Shown here in pieces: positions 18,074-26,785 of a stretch of 47,442 nt of DNA. Each line of letters starts with the position of its first letter. The first letter of the stretch is position 1. Position numbers and translations under genes: made by a program. The notes beneath the pieces are model-generated. The model saw only the letters and a program-made list of their open reading frames with translations, had not been told where the DNA came from and ran no database searches. Source of the stretch: Rhodospirillales bacterium (GTDB lineage: Bacteria > Pseudomonadota > Alphaproteobacteria > BOG-932 > Roseiterribacteraceae); contig JAQGIF010000003.1 of assembly GCA_028291345.1 (NCBI GenBank), positions 1 to 47,442 on the forward strand, read 5' to 3'.

Positions 18074-18543
18074 CGGTTCCGTAGCAGCCTGGCCTTATCG
18101 CGCTGCCAGTCGCGCGCCTTGTCGGCCTCGCGCTTGTCTTCCTTGCGCTTGCCCTTCGCCAATCCAAGTTGAACCTTTGCGATGCCACGCGGGTTGAAAT
18201 AGACCGCGAGCGGCACAATCGTGATGCCCTCGCGTTTAATCGATCCCATCAGCTTTGCCATTTCCCGCCAGTGAAGCAGCAGCTTGCGGGAGCGTTTGAC
18301 TTCGTGCTGCAATTACCGGTGGGCCTGGCGATATTCGGGAATATGCGCATTGACCAGGAACAGTTCGCCATTCATCTCGCGCGCGAACGCCTCGGCAATG
18401 CTGGCCTGCCCGGTGCGCAGTGACTTTACCTCGGTCCCGACCAGGACGATGCCCGCCTCGACTGTGCTTTCGATGAAATAGTCGTGCCGCGCCCGGCGGT
18501 TTTGCGCCGCGATCTTGCCCGGCAGAATCTCGGACTCCGCCAT
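18070..18543 (-). pseudogene. smpB: SmpB (tmRNA-binding protein) interrupted by an in-frame stop, possibly a two-piece gene
   Basis: SmpB delivers tmRNA to stalled ribosomes. The first part (76 residues, 18543–18313) holds the OB-fold start: [24 protein letters not shown], here recognisable by [15 protein letters not shown], and [15 protein letters not shown] at 18315–18313 then interrupts. The same frame resumes at once with TTG and runs 80 residues to the end, with [15 protein letters not shown], the [10 protein letters not shown] strand and the lysine-rich tail [17 protein letters not shown]. The usual family sequence across this loop is HRFNHE; here it reads HR-stop-LQHE, one codon longer, so it is not a simple point mutation. 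The break falls between a barrel strand and the following helix. Either the gene is broken, or the halves are made by reinitiation at TTG, or the sequence is wrong. It lies 6 bases after dapA. Confidence 0.85.
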
Positions 18544-18549
18544 GATGCG

Positions 18550-19425
18550 TTAGTCCAATATGCCGGCGAAGCGCATCGCGGCCCGGACGGTTGTGCGCGT
18601 CTCGGGCGACGCCTCGATCAGCGGCAGGCGCAGCTTGGGATCGCAAAAACCGAGCAGGCTCACCGCATATTTGACCGGCACCGGGTTGACCTCGACGAAC
18701 AAGGCGGCATTGAGCGGCGTCAGCAGGTCGCGCAGCCGCGCCATCTCCGTCAAGTTGCCGGCGCGCCATGCCGCCTGCAGCGCGGTGCATATTGCCGGCG
18801 CGACATTGGCCGTGACCGAGATGCAGCCATGCCCGCCCTGCGCCAAGAAGGCTGCGATGGTCGGGTCTTCGCCCGACAGCTGACAGAAATCCGGCCCAAT
18901 GGCATGGCGCGTCCTAGTCGGCCGCGTCAGGTCGGCGGTCGCGTCCTTCACGCCGACGATACGCGGCAGCTTCGCCAGCCGCGCCATCGTCTCGACGCTC
19001 ATATCGACAACACTGCGTCCGGGAATGTTATAAATGATGATCGCTATTCCGACCGAGTCGTGGATCGTCTTGTAATGTTGGTACAAGCCTTCCTGCGACG
19101 GCTTGTTGTAATAGGGCGTGACAATCAGGGCGGCATCGGCGCCGCAGACTTCCGCGGCTTTGGTCAGGCTAATGGCTTCGCTTGTCGAGTTCGACCCAGT
19201 GCCGGCGATAACGGGGACGCGTCCGGCTGTTGCCTCGACACACAGTCGGATGACACGTTCGTGCTCGGCATGGGACAAAGTCGCGGATTCGCCGGTCGAC
19301 CCGCTGGGCACCAAACCGTTGGAGCCCTGGGCGATCTGCCATTCGACGAAACGCTGAAAGGCGTCGTCGTCGATGGCGCCGCGCGTGAACGGCGTAATGA
19401 GAGCAGTAATGGATCCGGAAAACAT
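18550..19425 (-). CDS. dapA: 4-hydroxy-tetrahydrodipicolinate synthase
   Basis: First committed enzyme of the diaminopimelate/lysine pathway, condensing pyruvate with aspartate semialdehyde. The 291-residue TIM barrel shows the Schiff-base lysine Lys160 in IVGVKDAT, Tyr132 in IIIYNIPGR, and Thr44 in PSGSTGESATL. The ATG at 19425 is preferred because GGAGG lies 6 bases upstream; the frame stays open further but without family similarity. SmpB and the binding protein follow closely, so the three are probably cotranscribed. The start codon shares its CATG with a possible start of the divergent slt gene. Confidence 0.95.
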   Translation of the reverse strand: MFSGSITALITPFTRGAIDDDAFQRFVEWQIAQGSNGLVPSGSTGESATLSHAEHERVIRLCVEATAGRVPVIAGTGSNSTSEAISLTKAAEVCGADAALIVTPYYNKPSQEGLYQHYKTIHDSVGIAIIIYNIPGRSVVDMSVETMARLAKLPRIVGVKDATADLTRPTRTRHAIGPDFCQLSGEDPTIAAFLAQGGHGCISVTANVAPAICTALQAAWRAGNLTEMARLRDLLTPLNAALFVEVNPVPVKYAVSLLGFCDPKLRLPLIEASPETRTTVRAAMRFAGILD

Positions 19426-19492
19426 GAATAACCTCCGCAGGGCTTTCGCCCACCTTGTTTCGACCTTAGTCGGCAGCGCGCGGGCGGGCAAG

Positions 19493-21451
19493 GTGAGCCG
19501 ACGCAGCGCAGCGTTGATCGGGGGTGCGCTCCTGTTCTCCACCTCCACCTCCTCCGCCGCCGGCGCATTCACGACCGGCGAGACCGCCGCGGCCCGGTCT
19601 GCGATCGCCGATATCGACCACGGCAAATGGGAAGACGCCTACGCCGTGGCCGACCGTGCGCACTTTCCGCTTTTGACCAAGCTGGTCACCTGGCTGGACC
19701 TGACGCGTTCCGGCACCGTCAACGACTTTCCGCATCACAGCGCCTTCATCGATCAGAACCCGGACTGGCCGCAACAGACCCTGCTTAGGAAGCACGCGGA
19801 GGACGCCATCACCGATTCGACGCCGGCCAGCCAGATCGTCGCCTGGTTTCAACGCTTCGCACCGCAAGGCGCGAACGGCGCCGGACGCTATCTCGATGCG
19901 CTGAACGCCACCAACCGGCATGCACAGGCCGAGGCGACTGCGCGCCAGTTTCTGGTGGATGGCGCCATGACCAGCGGCCAAGTCGCCGAATTTGCCGGTC
20001 GTTTCCAGCCGATGCTTCGGCAGGTCGATTTCGAACTGCGCGCCGACCGGTTGGTATGGGCCGGTAACATGGAGGACGCTTCAGCCCTCGTCTCCTACCT
20101 TTCGCCCGGCTCACGCGACGTGCTGCAGGCGCGGATCGCTTTCGAAAGCCAATCGCCCTCCGCGATGTCGCTGTTTCAGCAGCTTTCGCATGACCAGCAG
20201 AACGATCTGGGCCTGCTCTATGACCGTATGCGCTGGCTACGCAAGCAGAACCGCGACAGCGAGGCGATCGCCTTGCTGGCCATCGCCCCGCCCACCCTGC
20301 CCCATGCCGAGCTATGGTGGAACGAGCGGGCCGTGCTGGCCCGCCGCGCTCTGGAAAGTGGCGACGCCAAGACCGCCTACGCACTGTCGCGCGATCACCG
20401 GCAGGCCAACGGCGCCGCCCTGGCCGACGGCGAATGGCTGTCGGGCTGGATAGCGCTGCGCTTCCTGAAGGACCCCAAGGCCGCGCTCGGCCATTTCAAG
20501 CTGATGCTGGAAACCGTAGCGACGCCGATCAGCGTCGCTCGCGCCGCCTATTGGGCGGGCCGTGCCGAGGAAGCACTGGGCGACAATGCCGCGGCCGACC
20601 GCGATTATGCCAAGGCATCGACCTATATCGGCACCTATTACGGCGAGCTCGCCCTGGCGAAGATCAATCCGTCCGGCCGCCTCACCCTGCCGCCGCAGCC
20701 GCAGATCGCCGGGCTGGATGCCCGCTCTTTCAGCAATCGCGAACTGGTCCAAGTCACCGAGCTGCTGGCGGCGATCGGCCTGGCCGAACGCGCCGACCCG
20801 TTCGTCCGTCGTATCGGCGAACTGGCACGGACTCCGGAGGATGCACTGCTGGCCATGAAGCTGGCGAAATCGAACAACTCGCTCGCCGCGGAGGTGCAGG
20901 TCTCGAAGAAGCTGATGCAGGGCGGCATGCCCGTCTTGGCCGATGGCTATCCGGTGATCGCCCCGCTGGGCCCAAAGGCGCCCGAGACCGCGCTGATCCA
21001 CGCGATCATCCGGCAGGAAAGCCTGTTCGACGCCGGGGCAGTCAGCCCGTCTGGCGCGCTGGGGCTAATGCAGCTGATGCCTGGCACCGCCAAAGGAGTC
21101 GCCGGCAAGCTGAAGATGAAGAAGTTCAACACCGCGACACTGACCGCCGACCCCAGGACCAATGTCGTCCTCGGCTCGAATTATCTGGCGGACCTGGTCG
21201 ACAGGTTTGACGGATCCTATGTCATGGCCATCGCCGGCTATAATGCCGGGCCTGGACGGGTCAGTGGCTGGCTTGGAGAAAATGGCGATCCCAGGCCCAA
21301 GCTTGAAGACACGATCGATTGGATCGAGAAGATCAGCGTTGGCGAAACGCGGAATTATGTGCAGCGCGTGATAGAAAACCTGCAGATCTACCGCGCGCGG
21401 CTGGCCGGCGGTTCGGCGCCCAACAATATCGCCAAAGACTTGATCAGATAG
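19493..21451 (+). CDS. slt: Soluble lytic murein transglycosylase (Slt70-like)
   Basis: Periplasmic enzyme that cleaves the MurNAc–GlcNAc bond of peptidoglycan to form anhydro-muropeptides. The long helical solenoid (about residues 30–480) is followed by a C-terminal lysozyme-like domain with the catalytic glutamate Glu509 in IIRQESLFDAGAVSP, then GALGLMQLMPGTAK, AGYNAGPGRV and ETRNYVQRV, all standard SLT motifs. The GTG at 19493 gives a compact signal peptide (SRRSAALIGGALLFS to AAGA) and leaves 67 bp for divergent promoters. An ATG at 19424 is open in frame but its codon overlaps that of dapA. Length from the GTG is 652 residues. Confidence 0.9.
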   Translation: MSRRSAALIGGALLFSTSTSSAAGAFTTGETAAARSAIADIDHGKWEDAYAVADRAHFPLLTKLVTWLDLTRSGTVNDFPHHSAFIDQNPDWPQQTLLRKHAEDAITDSTPASQIVAWFQRFAPQGANGAGRYLDALNATNRHAQAEATARQFLVDGAMTSGQVAEFAGRFQPMLRQVDFELRADRLVWAGNMEDASALVSYLSPGSRDVLQARIAFESQSPSAMSLFQQLSHDQQNDLGLLYDRMRWLRKQNRDSEAIALLAIAPPTLPHAELWWNERAVLARRALESGDAKTAYALSRDHRQANGAALADGEWLSGWIALRFLKDPKAALGHFKLMLETVATPISVARAAYWAGRAEEALGDNAAADRDYAKASTYIGTYYGELALAKINPSGRLTLPPQPQIAGLDARSFSNRELVQVTELLAAIGLAERADPFVRRIGELARTPEDALLAMKLAKSNNSLAAEVQVSKKLMQGGMPVLADGYPVIAPLGPKAPETALIHAIIRQESLFDAGAVSPSGALGLMQLMPGTAKGVAGKLKMKKFNTATLTADPRTNVVLGSNYLADLVDRFDGSYVMAIAGYNAGPGRVSGWLGENGDPRPKLEDTIDWIEKISVGETRNYVQRVIENLQIYRARLAGGSAPNNIAKDLIR

Positions 21452-21475
21452 ATAGACCGGACCCCGGCGCGCTAC

Positions 21476-22063
21476 TTAGGCGACCCAATGGCGCTTGGCG
21501 CCGGTGTCGATGTGAAGGAAGTTGTCTTCCGGGTAATAGCCGACACCGCCGAGATCGAGCGCAAGGGCGGTTTTCTTGAGCGCGGCAAGGTGGGTCCCGG
21601 GCAAGCGTATATCCATCGCCTTGCCCTGGATATGCATGCTGTGAACGGCGACGCCGGCCGATATTTCGTGCATCATCGCGTTGGTTTCCGGCGAGCGATA
21701 ACCGCAAACGATATTCAGCGACACATTGCTGCGGACCCGGCTATGCAGCATGTGCGCGACATCGATCAGATGCGGATCGATCGGATGGATCTTATTGTTG
21801 TGATGGTCCCGCATCAGCACGGAAATGGCGCGCAGCGCGCTTGGCACATAGGCGCCGTTATGGACATATTCGGCCTTGAGACGTTCGCCGGTATGGAGAT
21901 TCACGAAGGAAAGTTCGCGGTTGGGTTTCGTCGCAAGTGCTTTGGCGAAGGCGGGAATTGGAGTCGCCATCGCTGCGACAAGACATAAGCCTGCTCTTAA
22001 AGCCATACGGCGCGTCGGGATATCGACTGCGCTGGCGCCCTGCGCCGTCTCGTGAACCCTCAT
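21476..22063 (-). CDS. DUF882 / YcbK-like peptidoglycan-associated protein
   Basis: 195 residues, probably exported: PTRRMALRAGLCLVAAMATPIPAFA resembles a twin-arginine signal (core TRRMALRAG). The mature domain has the peptidase M15-like zinc pattern: CGYRSPETNAMM, then SMHIQGKAMDIRL (His and Asp ligands), then DNFLHIDTG (His ligand). It lies 149 bp after the L,D-transpeptidase gene, the same neighbourhood as ycbB–ycbK in E. coli, which supports a cell-wall role. The cleaved bond is not known. It is convergent with slt. Confidence 0.87.
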   Translation of the reverse strand: MRVHETAQGASAVDIPTRRMALRAGLCLVAAMATPIPAFAKALATKPNRELSFVNLHTGERLKAEYVHNGAYVPSALRAISVLMRDHHNNKIHPIDPHLIDVAHMLHSRVRSNVSLNIVCGYRSPETNAMMHEISAGVAVHSMHIQGKAMDIRLPGTHLAALKKTALALDLGGVGYYPEDNFLHIDTGAKRHWVA

Positions 22064-22212
22064 CCGGTCGACCCAACTTTATTTGATGTTGGGTGGAACC
22101 TTTCATGGGAAGTTCAAAAGATCAAGAATATTTTCGCAAGTTCCACAGTGATGCGTCGGAATTTATCAGCAGATACAACGGGTTATAAAGTAACTTCCGG
22201 TCGCGTGATCCA

Positions 22213-23862
22213 TTAGCCCGCGAACGCCGCGCGCTCTACCACCTTGTGAACGTTGGATAGTCGCACTTTGTGCAAGGCCTTCCATAGCCGCAGATCTCGG
22301 CCATAGCTGTCCTGGCCGATGACCAGATGCCCATCGCCGTCGAGCCATGTCGTGCGATAGACCAGCGACACCGGCACCGGCTTCGACAGAGCGATGTGAC
22401 GAGTCTGCCAGGTCTGCGCCATCGCGTCCAACCCGCCATCGGGCAGAGTCGCGGCCCGGTCGTCGAGCAGCAGAGCGGCGAGCGCGGCCGGGTTGCCCAG
22501 ACGGATACAGCCATGGCTATAGGCCCGCAGTGCATAGCGGAACTTCGCCGAATCGGGCGAATCATGCAAATAGATGTCCTGGTCATTCGGCATAATGAAT
22601 TTGTAGTGGCCGAGCGGATTGGTCGGGCCCGGCGGCTGAATCAGCCGCACATGCCCGTCCGACTCCGCGCGCGCGATCCCCTTGCTGGCGAGATAACCGT
22701 TATCCCCGTGGATCCGCGGCAGCATTTCCCTGATGACGTTGGGCGGCAGCGTCCAATTAGGGTTCAGGACCACGGTCGTGATGTGGCTGGCGATCATCGG
22801 GGTTGGGTTTTCGCGGCTGCCCACCACCACCGGCATCGTCAGGATTGGCGCGCCGTCCTGATACACATTCAGCGAATAGGATGCGAGATTGACCACAATC
22901 GCCCGCCCGGACGGCGGAATCGTGGACCACCTCAGCCGTTCGAGATTGACCGCGATCTGCTGAAACCTGGCCTCGGCCGACAGATCGAGGGCCGCGCGGG
23001 TGTCCTTCCCGATCACCCCGTCCGGCTTGATGCCGTGCTCGGCCTGGAACAGGGCGACCGCCTTGCTTAACACCGGCTCATAGAGATCTTCAGTGTCCTT
23101 GCGCATCGGCTTGGCTGGAGCCGCGACCCGGCCCTCGGCGGTTAGGCGCTGGCGCAGTGCCGGAACGGCGGGATCATGCGCGCCGGGATGCATCGAGCCG
23201 CCATCGGGCAGCGCGGACCAGCCGCCAGCGGCGACGGACCGGCGCGCCTGGGCCAGCATCGCTTTCAAGGCAAGATATTGCGGGCCGGAAGGGGCGAGCT
23301 GGGCCAGAACCGGCGGCAGTTCGGATGGGTCGAGCGAAGCCGACGCCGCTAGATATTCCGGCAATCCCAGGCTCTGGTTGTCGACATAGCGCTCATCGGT
23401 CTGATGTGAGTTCAGCCGGCCGCCGCCGACATCCGCCGCGTAATGGATCAGACCGTCGGTAAGCAGAAATTCGCGGTCGAGATGTTCGGCGTCGGTGGTC
23501 GCGTTCGCCAGGGCGGCGATTTCGCGGACATGGTAATCCGCCGGCTCGAGCCCTTCGACGTCGGCGGAGGCGAGAACTGCGAAAACAGCGGCCGCCCGCT
23601 CGCCCAAACCCGCGCCGTCCGCATCCCAGGCCAATGCGTAATGCCGGTAGCCGTAGAAGGCCTTCAGCGCTTCCTTGTCGACGACCTGCCCGCCAGCCAC
23701 CACGTCGTCGGGTGATATCAGCCGGAGCATGGCGAAGCTGCGGAGCACGGCAGGATTGGCCGTCGAATCCGGCGCGGCGATGGCGCCGGGGACCGAAAAC
23801 GCGGTCAATGCGACCGCGCATAAAACGGCCCTCACACTCCGCTGACAGACAGGCCACATCAT
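22213..23862 (-). CDS. L,D-transpeptidase, YcbB/LdtD type
   Basis: Forms 3–3 cross-links in peptidoglycan by a cysteine nucleophile. The 549 residues start with a signal peptide (VRAVLCAVALTAFSVPGAIA). A scaffold domain follows, then a peptidoglycan-binding-like segment (VALFQAEHGIKPDGVIGKDTRAAL in the middle, here recognised by GIKPDGVIGKDTRAAL), and the YkuD catalytic domain, with IMPNDQDIYLHDSP and the catalytic Cys452 in YSHGCIRLGNP. Length and domain order match YcbB rather than the short Ldt enzymes. It is transcribed with the DUF882 gene. Confidence 0.92.
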   Translation of the reverse strand: MMWPVCQRSVRAVLCAVALTAFSVPGAIAAPDSTANPAVLRSFAMLRLISPDDVVAGGQVVDKEALKAFYGYRHYALAWDADGAGLGERAAAVFAVLASADVEGLEPADYHVREIAALANATTDAEHLDREFLLTDGLIHYAADVGGGRLNSHQTDERYVDNQSLGLPEYLAASASLDPSELPPVLAQLAPSGPQYLALKAMLAQARRSVAAGGWSALPDGGSMHPGAHDPAVPALRQRLTAEGRVAAPAKPMRKDTEDLYEPVLSKAVALFQAEHGIKPDGVIGKDTRAALDLSAEARFQQIAVNLERLRWSTIPPSGRAIVVNLASYSLNVYQDGAPILTMPVVVGSRENPTPMIASHITTVVLNPNWTLPPNVIREMLPRIHGDNGYLASKGIARAESDGHVRLIQPPGPTNPLGHYKFIMPNDQDIYLHDSPDSAKFRYALRAYSHGCIRLGNPAALAALLLDDRAATLPDGGLDAMAQTWQTRHIALSKPVPVSLVYRTTWLDGDGHLVIGQDSYGRDLRLWKALHKVRLSNVHKVVERAAFAG

Positions 23863-23980
23863 TTCAACAATTCGATCCTGACGGAGACGATTGAATAGTA
23901 CCTTAGTCTAACCCGACACAGGCCAATCCGTTCATATCTTTAGGAATAATCTATGCCTGTTGCAGTTCTGCAACGCCGTC

Positions 23981-24793
23981 TCAGCGGCCGGTAAAGTTCG
24001 CCGATTTCTTCTCGACGAAACCCGCGACTCCAGCGGCAAAATCTTCCGTCAGGGCGCTGCTGGCGAAGGATTCGGTTTCGGCCGCCAGCTGCGCGTCGAA
24101 GCTGTTGCCGTCAGCGGCATTGAGCAGCTTTTTCGTTCGCGCATAGGCCAGTGCCGGCCCCTTAGCCATCCGCCCTGCCAGCTTGGCGATGGTCGCCTCA
24201 AGCTCCGCCAGCGGCACGACCCGATTGATCAGCCCCCAGCGCTCGGCCTCGGCCGCGCTGAACCGGTCGCCCAGTAGGGCGATCTCGGCCGCGCGCTTCT
24301 GGCCAACCATGCGCGGCAGATGGAAACTGGCGCCGCCGTCGGGCGTGGTGGCCAGATGGATATAGGCTAAGGTGAATTTCGCATTGTCGGCGGCGATCGC
24401 GAGATCGCAAGCCAGCATCAGGCTGAGCCCGAAGCCGGCGCAGCCGCCATGGACGCTGGCGATGATGGGCTTGGGAATATCGCGGATAGTGCGCGCCAGG
24501 TTCTGCGCCCGCTCGATCATCTCGACGATCACTGGCCGGAACTGGGCGCGGTCGGGGAACTCCGCGAGCTTGCGATGGAAATAACCGACATCGCCGCCGG
24601 CCATGAAAGCATCCCCCGCCCCGGTGATGACAATGACCCGGACGGCATCATCGGAGGAAGCCGCGTTTAGCGCATCCAGCAGCGCCTGCGCCAATGCGTT
24701 GTTGAGCGCGTTCAGCACGGCGGGACGATTGAGCGTCACAGTCGCAACGCCCTGAGCGACCGACATCAGAACCGGGGTTTCATCGGCTGCCAT
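23981..24793 (-). CDS. Enoyl-CoA hydratase/isomerase family protein
   Basis: A crotonase-fold protein of 270 residues. The N-terminal VATVTLNRPAVLNALNNALAQ, the first oxyanion-hole loop GDAFMAGGDVGYFH and the second near PIIASVHGGCAGFGLSLML are family hallmarks. The residue after the second oxyanion glycine and the absence of a clear pair of catalytic glutamates leave the exact reaction open (hydratase, isomerase or CoA hydrolase). The ATG at 24793 has GGGGAGCAG upstream; the frame stays open further upstream but lacks similarity. No partner beta-oxidation genes lie nearby. Confidence 0.9.
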   Translation of the reverse strand: MAADETPVLMSVAQGVATVTLNRPAVLNALNNALAQALLDALNAASSDDAVRVIVITGAGDAFMAGGDVGYFHRKLAEFPDRAQFRPVIVEMIERAQNLARTIRDIPKPIIASVHGGCAGFGLSLMLACDLAIAADNAKFTLAYIHLATTPDGGASFHLPRMVGQKRAAEIALLGDRFSAAEAERWGLINRVVPLAELEATIAKLAGRMAKGPALAYARTKKLLNAADGNSFDAQLAAETESFASSALTEDFAAGVAGFVEKKSANFTGR

Positions 24794-25506
24794 TGGAACT
24801 GCTCCCCATAAGTTTGTGAGTGGAGCGGTATCAGGCGAGACGCCAAATCGCAACGGGTCTGGGGAAAGGGGGGCAGGTTGAAATGAGATAAACTGGCGTT
24901 CTTGTCGCCAAGCAATTAAAGGCCAAAAGGGATTGGCGACGATCGAAAAAGGAGGAACCCTGCCATTCGTCAGCGAGGCTGGAATGTGCACACTTGCGCA
25001 GCAGGTTGGAGAAGCCTGCTACGATGCGAAGGATGGGACCGCCCGCCTTGTCGGCCAATCCGCCATGGCGAGGGAAGCCACGGAGACCACAACTTTCCGG
25101 CCTTACGTCTCAAATTGTGAGGACGCTTGAATATGTGCCCAGCGTTCCCGCAGTTGTCTTCGACAGCGCAGGGAAGCGCGATTGCAGCATCGTGCTTCCG
25201 AACGGCATGGAGATCGAAATGGACAGCGCTCGGTTCCTGAAGCTTGGTTGCTGCCTCGTTTCTATTTCCACGTCGTGACCACCTAGGACATTCTGCGCCA
25301 CAGCGCGTAGAAATCGGCAAAAATGGATTATCCAAGCCAAGTTGGCGGTTCATTCGTGCTAAAATGGCGTAACTACTGCCAAAATTTGATGTGTAGTCGG
25401 CAGTTATCAGTCAAATCGGTAGAGCTCCCCAGCTTTCCATAGTAAGCACTGAAGTGATGCCGCCATGAGCGGCATCACCAAACATACTCGACCTTTGGGG
25501 AGCATT
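24794..25506. other. 713-bp region without a confident gene
   Basis: No recognised protein is encoded here. A plus-strand frame ending at 25278 contains the protein-like segment DCSIVLPNGMEIEMDSARFL but lacks a good start and family. The right part (about 25300–25420) is AT-richer than its surroundings and probably carries the promoter of the hydrolase gene. It includes the spaced inverted repeat ACTGCC…GGCAGT (about 25374–25406). Confidence 0.4.
25454..25478. promoter_or_regulatory. Perfect 10-bp inverted repeat upstream of the hydrolase
   Basis: GTGATGCCGC and GCGGCATCAC flank a 5-base loop and end 28 bases before the ATG at 25507. In RNA this would be a stable stem without a following T-run, so it fits a leader structure or operator better than a terminator. 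It contains an alternative in-frame ATG at 25465. Confidence 0.4.
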
Positions 25507-26484
25507 ATGGACACCAAACATCTCGTCGATCCGGAGTTGCTGGCGGCGTTGGAGTTCATGCCGCCGTTCGATCTATCGGTCGAAATGCTGCCCCAGATGC
25601 GGGGCATGATGGTTGAGATGCTGCGGCAGCAGCGCGAGGCAGCGCCGCCCTCCGACATCATCGTCGAGGAACGCCATATACCGGGTCAGGCCGGCGCGCC
25701 TGACGTGCGGGTCGTAATCTATTCCCCGCCCGCCACGTACTCAACGTCCGACAGACCCGGACCGAAGCCAGGATATCTGCATATCCACGGCGGCGGTTAC
25801 GTCATGGGCTCACCCGAGATGTTCGATATGCAGAGTAAGGCGGTGGTACGCGAGATCGGCTGCGTCGTGGTGTCGGTTGATTACCGGCTGGCGCCCGAGA
25901 CGCCCCATCCTGGGCCGGTCGAGGATTGTTATGCCGCGCTGAAATGGTTCTATACGAACGCGGCGTCGCTTAGCGTGGACGCCAGCCGGATCGCCATCGG
26001 GGGCGAAAGCGCCGGCGGCGGCCTGACCGCGGCGCTGGGCCTGCTGGCACGCGACCGTGGCGAGGTGCCCATCGTCTTCCAGCTTTTGATCTATCCGATG
26101 CTCGACGACCGCACCGTTACGCGGAGCGACCCGCACCCGTTTGCCGGAGAGTTCATCTGGAACGCGCGGAGCAATCACTTCGGCTGGCATTCGCTACTGA
26201 GCCAGGAGCCCGGCTCGCCCGGCGTTTCGCCCTATGCAGCGGCAGCGCGGGCGGACGACCTCGCCGGCCTGCCCCCCACCTTCATCAGCGTGGGTGCGCT
26301 CGACATCTTTCTGGATGAGGATATCGATTACGGCCAGCGGCTGCTGCGGGCCGGCGTGCCGACCGAACTGCATGTCTATCCTGGGGCCTATCATGGCTTC
26401 GATCTGGCGTTCGATGCCGAAGTCACCAAGCAGTTTCGCCGTGACGCGGTCCAGGCGCTCAAACGTGCCCTCATACGCACCTGA
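25507..26484 (+). CDS. Alpha/beta hydrolase, hormone-sensitive lipase (HSL) family esterase
   Basis: 325 residues. The HSL oxyanion-hole motif HIHGGGYVMG (HGGG at 94–97), the nucleophile elbow GGESAGGG with Ser168, a probable acid Asp266 in VGALDIFLDED and His296 in GAYHGFD form the catalytic set. VVSVDYRLAPE between them is also family-typical. No signal peptide is seen, so it is likely a cytoplasmic carboxylesterase; the substrate is unknown. The ATG at 25507 follows TTTGGGGAGCATT, a strong ribosome binding site, and is preferred over the ATG at 25465. Downstream lies the degraded region 26570–27325. Confidence 0.9.
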   Translation: MDTKHLVDPELLAALEFMPPFDLSVEMLPQMRGMMVEMLRQQREAAPPSDIIVEERHIPGQAGAPDVRVVIYSPPATYSTSDRPGPKPGYLHIHGGGYVMGSPEMFDMQSKAVVREIGCVVVSVDYRLAPETPHPGPVEDCYAALKWFYTNAASLSVDASRIAIGGESAGGGLTAALGLLARDRGEVPIVFQLLIYPMLDDRTVTRSDPHPFAGEFIWNARSNHFGWHSLLSQEPGSPGVSPYAAAARADDLAGLPPTFISVGALDIFLDEDIDYGQRLLRAGVPTELHVYPGAYHGFDLAFDAEVTKQFRRDAVQALKRALIRT

Positions 26485-26569
26485 CGAAGATCGTCGACAT
26501 GGTTTGATGGGTCGTTCTCGCGCACCCGCAAGTTCTCGACCACGACCGGCGTTGGGGCGCAGCCGTTGC

Positions 26570-26785
26570 TACTTACCGTCGCCGAGAATGCGTAGAATTT
26601 GTTGTTGTCTTTGTACGGCGTCCCAACGTGGGAATAGCCGGACCCCTAATAGACCACGCCGTCTGAGATGACGGCGCCTGCGATGACGGACCCGCCAGAC
26701 GGGAATTTCCACAGGATTTTGCCGGTGGCAGCGTCGAGCGCGTACATGTTCGACCCAAAACAGACGAGTCCGCCCCGCGCCGCCG
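26570..26785 (-). pseudogene. C-terminal fragment of a PQQ beta-propeller dehydrogenase (polyvinyl-alcohol-dehydrogenase-like)
   Basis: The fragment reads as the last blades of a PQQ-type propeller: LVCFGSNMYALDAATGKILWKF, recognised by NMYALDAATGKILWKF, then GAVISDGVVY, then after a TAG, GSGYSHVG and NNKFYAFSA. The TAG stands where the family has tryptophan (DGVVYWGSGYS), so a TGG-to-TAG change is likely. The N-terminal bulk of the gene is missing and the fragment is fused in frame to a TRIC-channel remnant. It is not functional. Confidence 0.65.

Noticed and set aside
19426-19626. Upstream extension of dapA by 67 codons
   Set aside because: The extension is antisense to the slt signal-peptide region, and the DapA fold begins exactly at the ATG behind GGAGG.
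24970-25353. Minus-strand 127-codon frame and a PilZ-domain idea for the plus-strand frame
   Set aside because: Neither shows the conserved PilZ RxxxR and DxSxxG motifs nor a credible start, so no function was assigned.
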